Source: Frankiales bacterium
Lineage (GTDB): Bacteria > Actinomycetota > Actinomycetes > Mycobacteriales > SCTD01
Assembly: GCA_025464795.1 (NCBI GenBank)
Contig: JAODNB010000338.1
Coordinates: forward strand, 1-7,226
Reading direction: 5' to 3'
DNA length: 7,226 nt
Shown: in pieces, positions 6,011-7,226 of the stretch
How the letters are laid out: each line of letters begins with the position of its first letter
Position numbering within the stretch: the first letter of the stretch is position 1
Program-made: the position numbers and the translations under genes
Notes under the pieces: model-generated
Told to the model about the DNA's origin: nothing
The model's input: only the letters and a program-made list of their open reading frames with translations
Databases searched by the model: none

Positions 6011-6719
6011 GAGGCCAGGGTAGGCCGCGCAGCTCCTGCTCGAGCAGCGAGACGAAGGTCTCGAGGTCGTCCCGGTGGACCACGTGTCCCACGTCGGGCA
6101 CCACCTGCAGCCGGTAGCCCAGTGCACGCAGGAGGGGGTGCACCGACAGGGGCAGCGCCGCGCCCTGCGCCGGCACGACCACGAGCGTCCCCGGCACCTG
6201 CAGAGGTGGGGCGGGGGCCACGGCGGCCGGACCCCTCGTCCCGAACAGCGAGCCGGCGAACCGCGGGTCGAGGTGCGCGTTGGAGGCCAGCTCGACAGCG
6301 ACCTCCGCTGCATCCCAGTGCATCGCCTCCGGCCCGAGCTCCTCTGGCGTACGGGGGCGCGCCTCGGCGAGGTCGAAGTCGTCCCACGGACGGTGCCAGG
6401 CCGGATCGACGAAGACCGCTCGCCGCGGGCGCAGCCCTGGGAGGGCGAGACCCAGCAGGACACCGCCGAGCGAGTGACCGACGGCCAGGTCAGCGTCCAC
6501 AGGCAGCGTGTCCACGAGGTCCATGGCGAGGTCGGCCATCGCATACGCGTCACTGCGCGGGCTCAGGCCGTGCCCGCGCAGGTCAGGGGCGAGGACGGTG
6601 CAGCCCAGGTCGGCAAGCGCCGGTCCGACGCGCCACCAGGTGGCTGCGCTGTCGCTGAACCCGTGCACGAGCACGACGGTCCTCGGCCCAGTCCCCCAGG
6701 TCGTTGTCCTCAGCTGCAC
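5952..6719 (-). CDS. Alpha/beta-fold hydrolase (Abhydrolase_1/6 type)
   Basis: A 255-residue soluble hydrolase. VVLVHGFSDSAATWW (15-29) is the oxyanion-hole strand and loop, APDLRGHGLS (44-53) the typical next segment, and GHSLGG (81-86) the nucleophile elbow with Ser83. The likely base is His212 in VPDVGHVVHRDD. The usual acid after strand 7 is not seen (LVVVPAQGAALP); Asp105 at the end of strand 6 (AVFVDPAW) may take its place, as a Glu after strand 6 does in some haloalkane dehalogenases, though the serine nucleophile argues against dehalogenation. The GTG start at 6719 follows AAGGGG by 5 bases and lies 9 bases after the ABC ATPase stop, so the two are co-transcribed. The last 25 or so residues (GLPWPRGTAEV onward) look unstructured and overlap the proposed start of the PucR gene. 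It belongs to a different subfamily from the two HSL-type hydrolases. Substrate unknown: ester, lactone or C-C bond are all possible. Confidence 0.88.
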   Translation of the reverse strand: MQLRTTTWGTGPRTVVLVHGFSDSAATWWRVGPALADLGCTVLAPDLRGHGLSPRSDAYAMADLAMDLVDTLPVDADLAVGHSLGGVLLGLALPGLRPRRAVFVDPAWHRPWDDFDLAEARPRTPEELGPEAMHWDAAEVAVELASNAHLDPRFAGSLFGTRGPAAVAPAPPLQVPGTLVVVPAQGAALPLSVHPLLRALGYRLQVVPDVGHVVHRDDLETFVSLLEQELRGLPWPRGTAEVQGDASGAQPRSAR

Positions 6720-6723
6720 GGGG

Positions 6724-6731
6724 TCCCCTTA
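6724..6731 (-). promoter_or_regulatory. Ribosome-binding site of the third hydrolase, overlapping the ATPase stop
   Basis: TAAGGGGA on the - strand combines the TAA stop of the ABC ATPase with an AAGGGG ribosome-binding site 5 bases before the GTG at 6719. This supports the GTG start and suggests coupled translation of the two genes. Confidence 0.65.
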
Positions 6732-7226
6732 CGTCGCGAGGTCGAAGTAGCTGTCGTGCAGCTCACCCAGCCGGGACCGGAGGTCGTCTGCCGGCCCTTC
6801 CATCACGAGCTCGCCGTGCCGGAGGACGTACGCGCGGTCGGCGAGGTCCAGGGCTGCGTGCACGTGCTGCTCGACGAAGAGCACGGCGACCCCGGTCTCC
6901 ACGGCAGCCTTCCTGATCAGCGCCACCAGCTGCGTCACCATGATCGGTGCCAGCCCCATCGTCATCTCGTCGATGAGCAGCAACCGAGGGTTGACCGACA
7001 GGGCGCATGCCAGTGCGAGGACCTGCTGCTCACCGCCTGACAGCAGACCGGCCCGCCGGTCGGCCAGCGGCTCGAGGATGGGGTACTGCGGCAGGAGCGC
7101 ATCCGCCTTCTTGCGCGAGTGCGTGCGAAGTCGCAGGTTCTCCCGGACCGTCAGCTGGCTGAACAGCGCCCGCCCTTCACGCAGGTAGCTGACCCCGAGT
7201 CGTGAGGCCGCTCGGACGCCGTGAAA
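6729..7226 (-). CDS. LivF-type ABC transporter ATPase, C-terminal part
   Basis: The frame is open to the right edge; 165 residues are visible and the N-terminal part with the Walker A loop lies outside the window. LGVSYLREGRALFSQLTVRENLRL (10-33) matches the LivF pattern of a YxPEGRxxFxxLTVxENL block. The signature motif LLSGGEQQVLALACAL (61-76) is intact, and the Walker B segment RLLLIDEMTMGLAP (81-94) retains the catalytic Glu87. VEQHVHAALDLADRAYVLRHGELVMEG matches the LivF end region, where the switch histidine is normally replaced by Gln. The Walker B DEP is DEM here, a mild deviation. LivF normally pairs with LivG, two LivH/LivM permeases and a LivK-type receptor; those partners presumably lie beyond the right edge, and the receptor could be the lipoprotein of the other operon. 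A GTG or TTG within the visible part could give shorter frames, but these would split the ATPase domain. Confidence 0.9.
   Translation of the reverse strand, partial: FHGVRAASRLGVSYLREGRALFSQLTVRENLRLRTHSRKKADALLPQYPILEPLADRRAGLLSGGEQQVLALACALSVNPRLLLIDEMTMGLAPIMVTQLVALIRKAAVETGVAVLFVEQHVHAALDLADRAYVLRHGELVMEGPADDLRSRLGELHDSYFDLAT

Noticed and set aside
6011..6553. Upstream extension of the PucR frame (181 codons)
   Set aside because: This part encodes Trp, Cys, Ser and Arg-rich sequence unlike any PucR N-terminus and overlies the well-supported hydrolase in another frame.
4877..6658. A 593-codon open frame on the + strand opposite the PucR and hydrolase genes
   Set aside because: Composition is typical of an antisense shadow (Arg, Gly, Pro, His), with no motif or ribosome-binding site, and the opposite strand encodes two clear protein families.
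6720..6728. GGGGACCCC inverted repeat before the third hydrolase start
   Set aside because: A one-base loop cannot form a stable hairpin, and the - strand GGGG is simply the ribosome-binding site.

Overview
The window is a dense, high-GC (visibly about 70%), gene-packed stretch. Its GTG starts, GC-rich third codon positions, lipoprotein substrate-binding protein and LacI- and PucR-type regulators point to an actinobacterium. I cannot name the genus from sequence alone. There is no RNA gene, insertion sequence, CRISPR array or phage signal, and no gene-free stretch longer than about 100 bases.

Layout, left to right. (1) The C-terminal end of an HPP-family membrane protein on the + strand (1-279). 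(2) A tightly packed three-gene operon on the - strand, read from 3692 down to 329: an HSL-family alpha/beta hydrolase, a lipoprotein substrate-binding protein of the LivK / type I periplasmic-binding class, and a second HSL-family hydrolase. Both junctions overlap (ATGA and TAATG), so the three proteins should be made together. (3) A divergent LacI-family repressor gene on the + strand (3779-4768). The 86-base gap between it and the operon carries a perfect 8+2+8 palindrome, TGCTTAATGGATTAAGCA (3708-3725), just downstream of a good - strand promoter, which is where a repressor operator would sit. (4) A second - strand group read from the right edge leftwards: the C-terminal two thirds of a LivF-type ABC ATPase (cut by the window end), a third alpha/beta hydrolase (acyltransferase/esterase-like, GHSLGG), and a PucR-type regulator with a C-terminal helix-turn-helix. 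The ATPase and hydrolase are 9 bases apart. The hydrolase and regulator probably overlap by 59 bases.

Working model (inference): a catabolic locus in which a Liv-type ABC importer (ATPase at the right edge, permeases presumably beyond it, lipoprotein receptor in the LacI-controlled operon) brings in a small organic compound, and up to three serine hydrolases cleave its ester, lactone or amide bonds. LacI and PucR proteins would sense the substrate or a breakdown product. The substrate cannot be read from the sequence. The gene families are all known. What may be new is the combination, especially the receptor translationally coupled between two esterases under one LacI operator.
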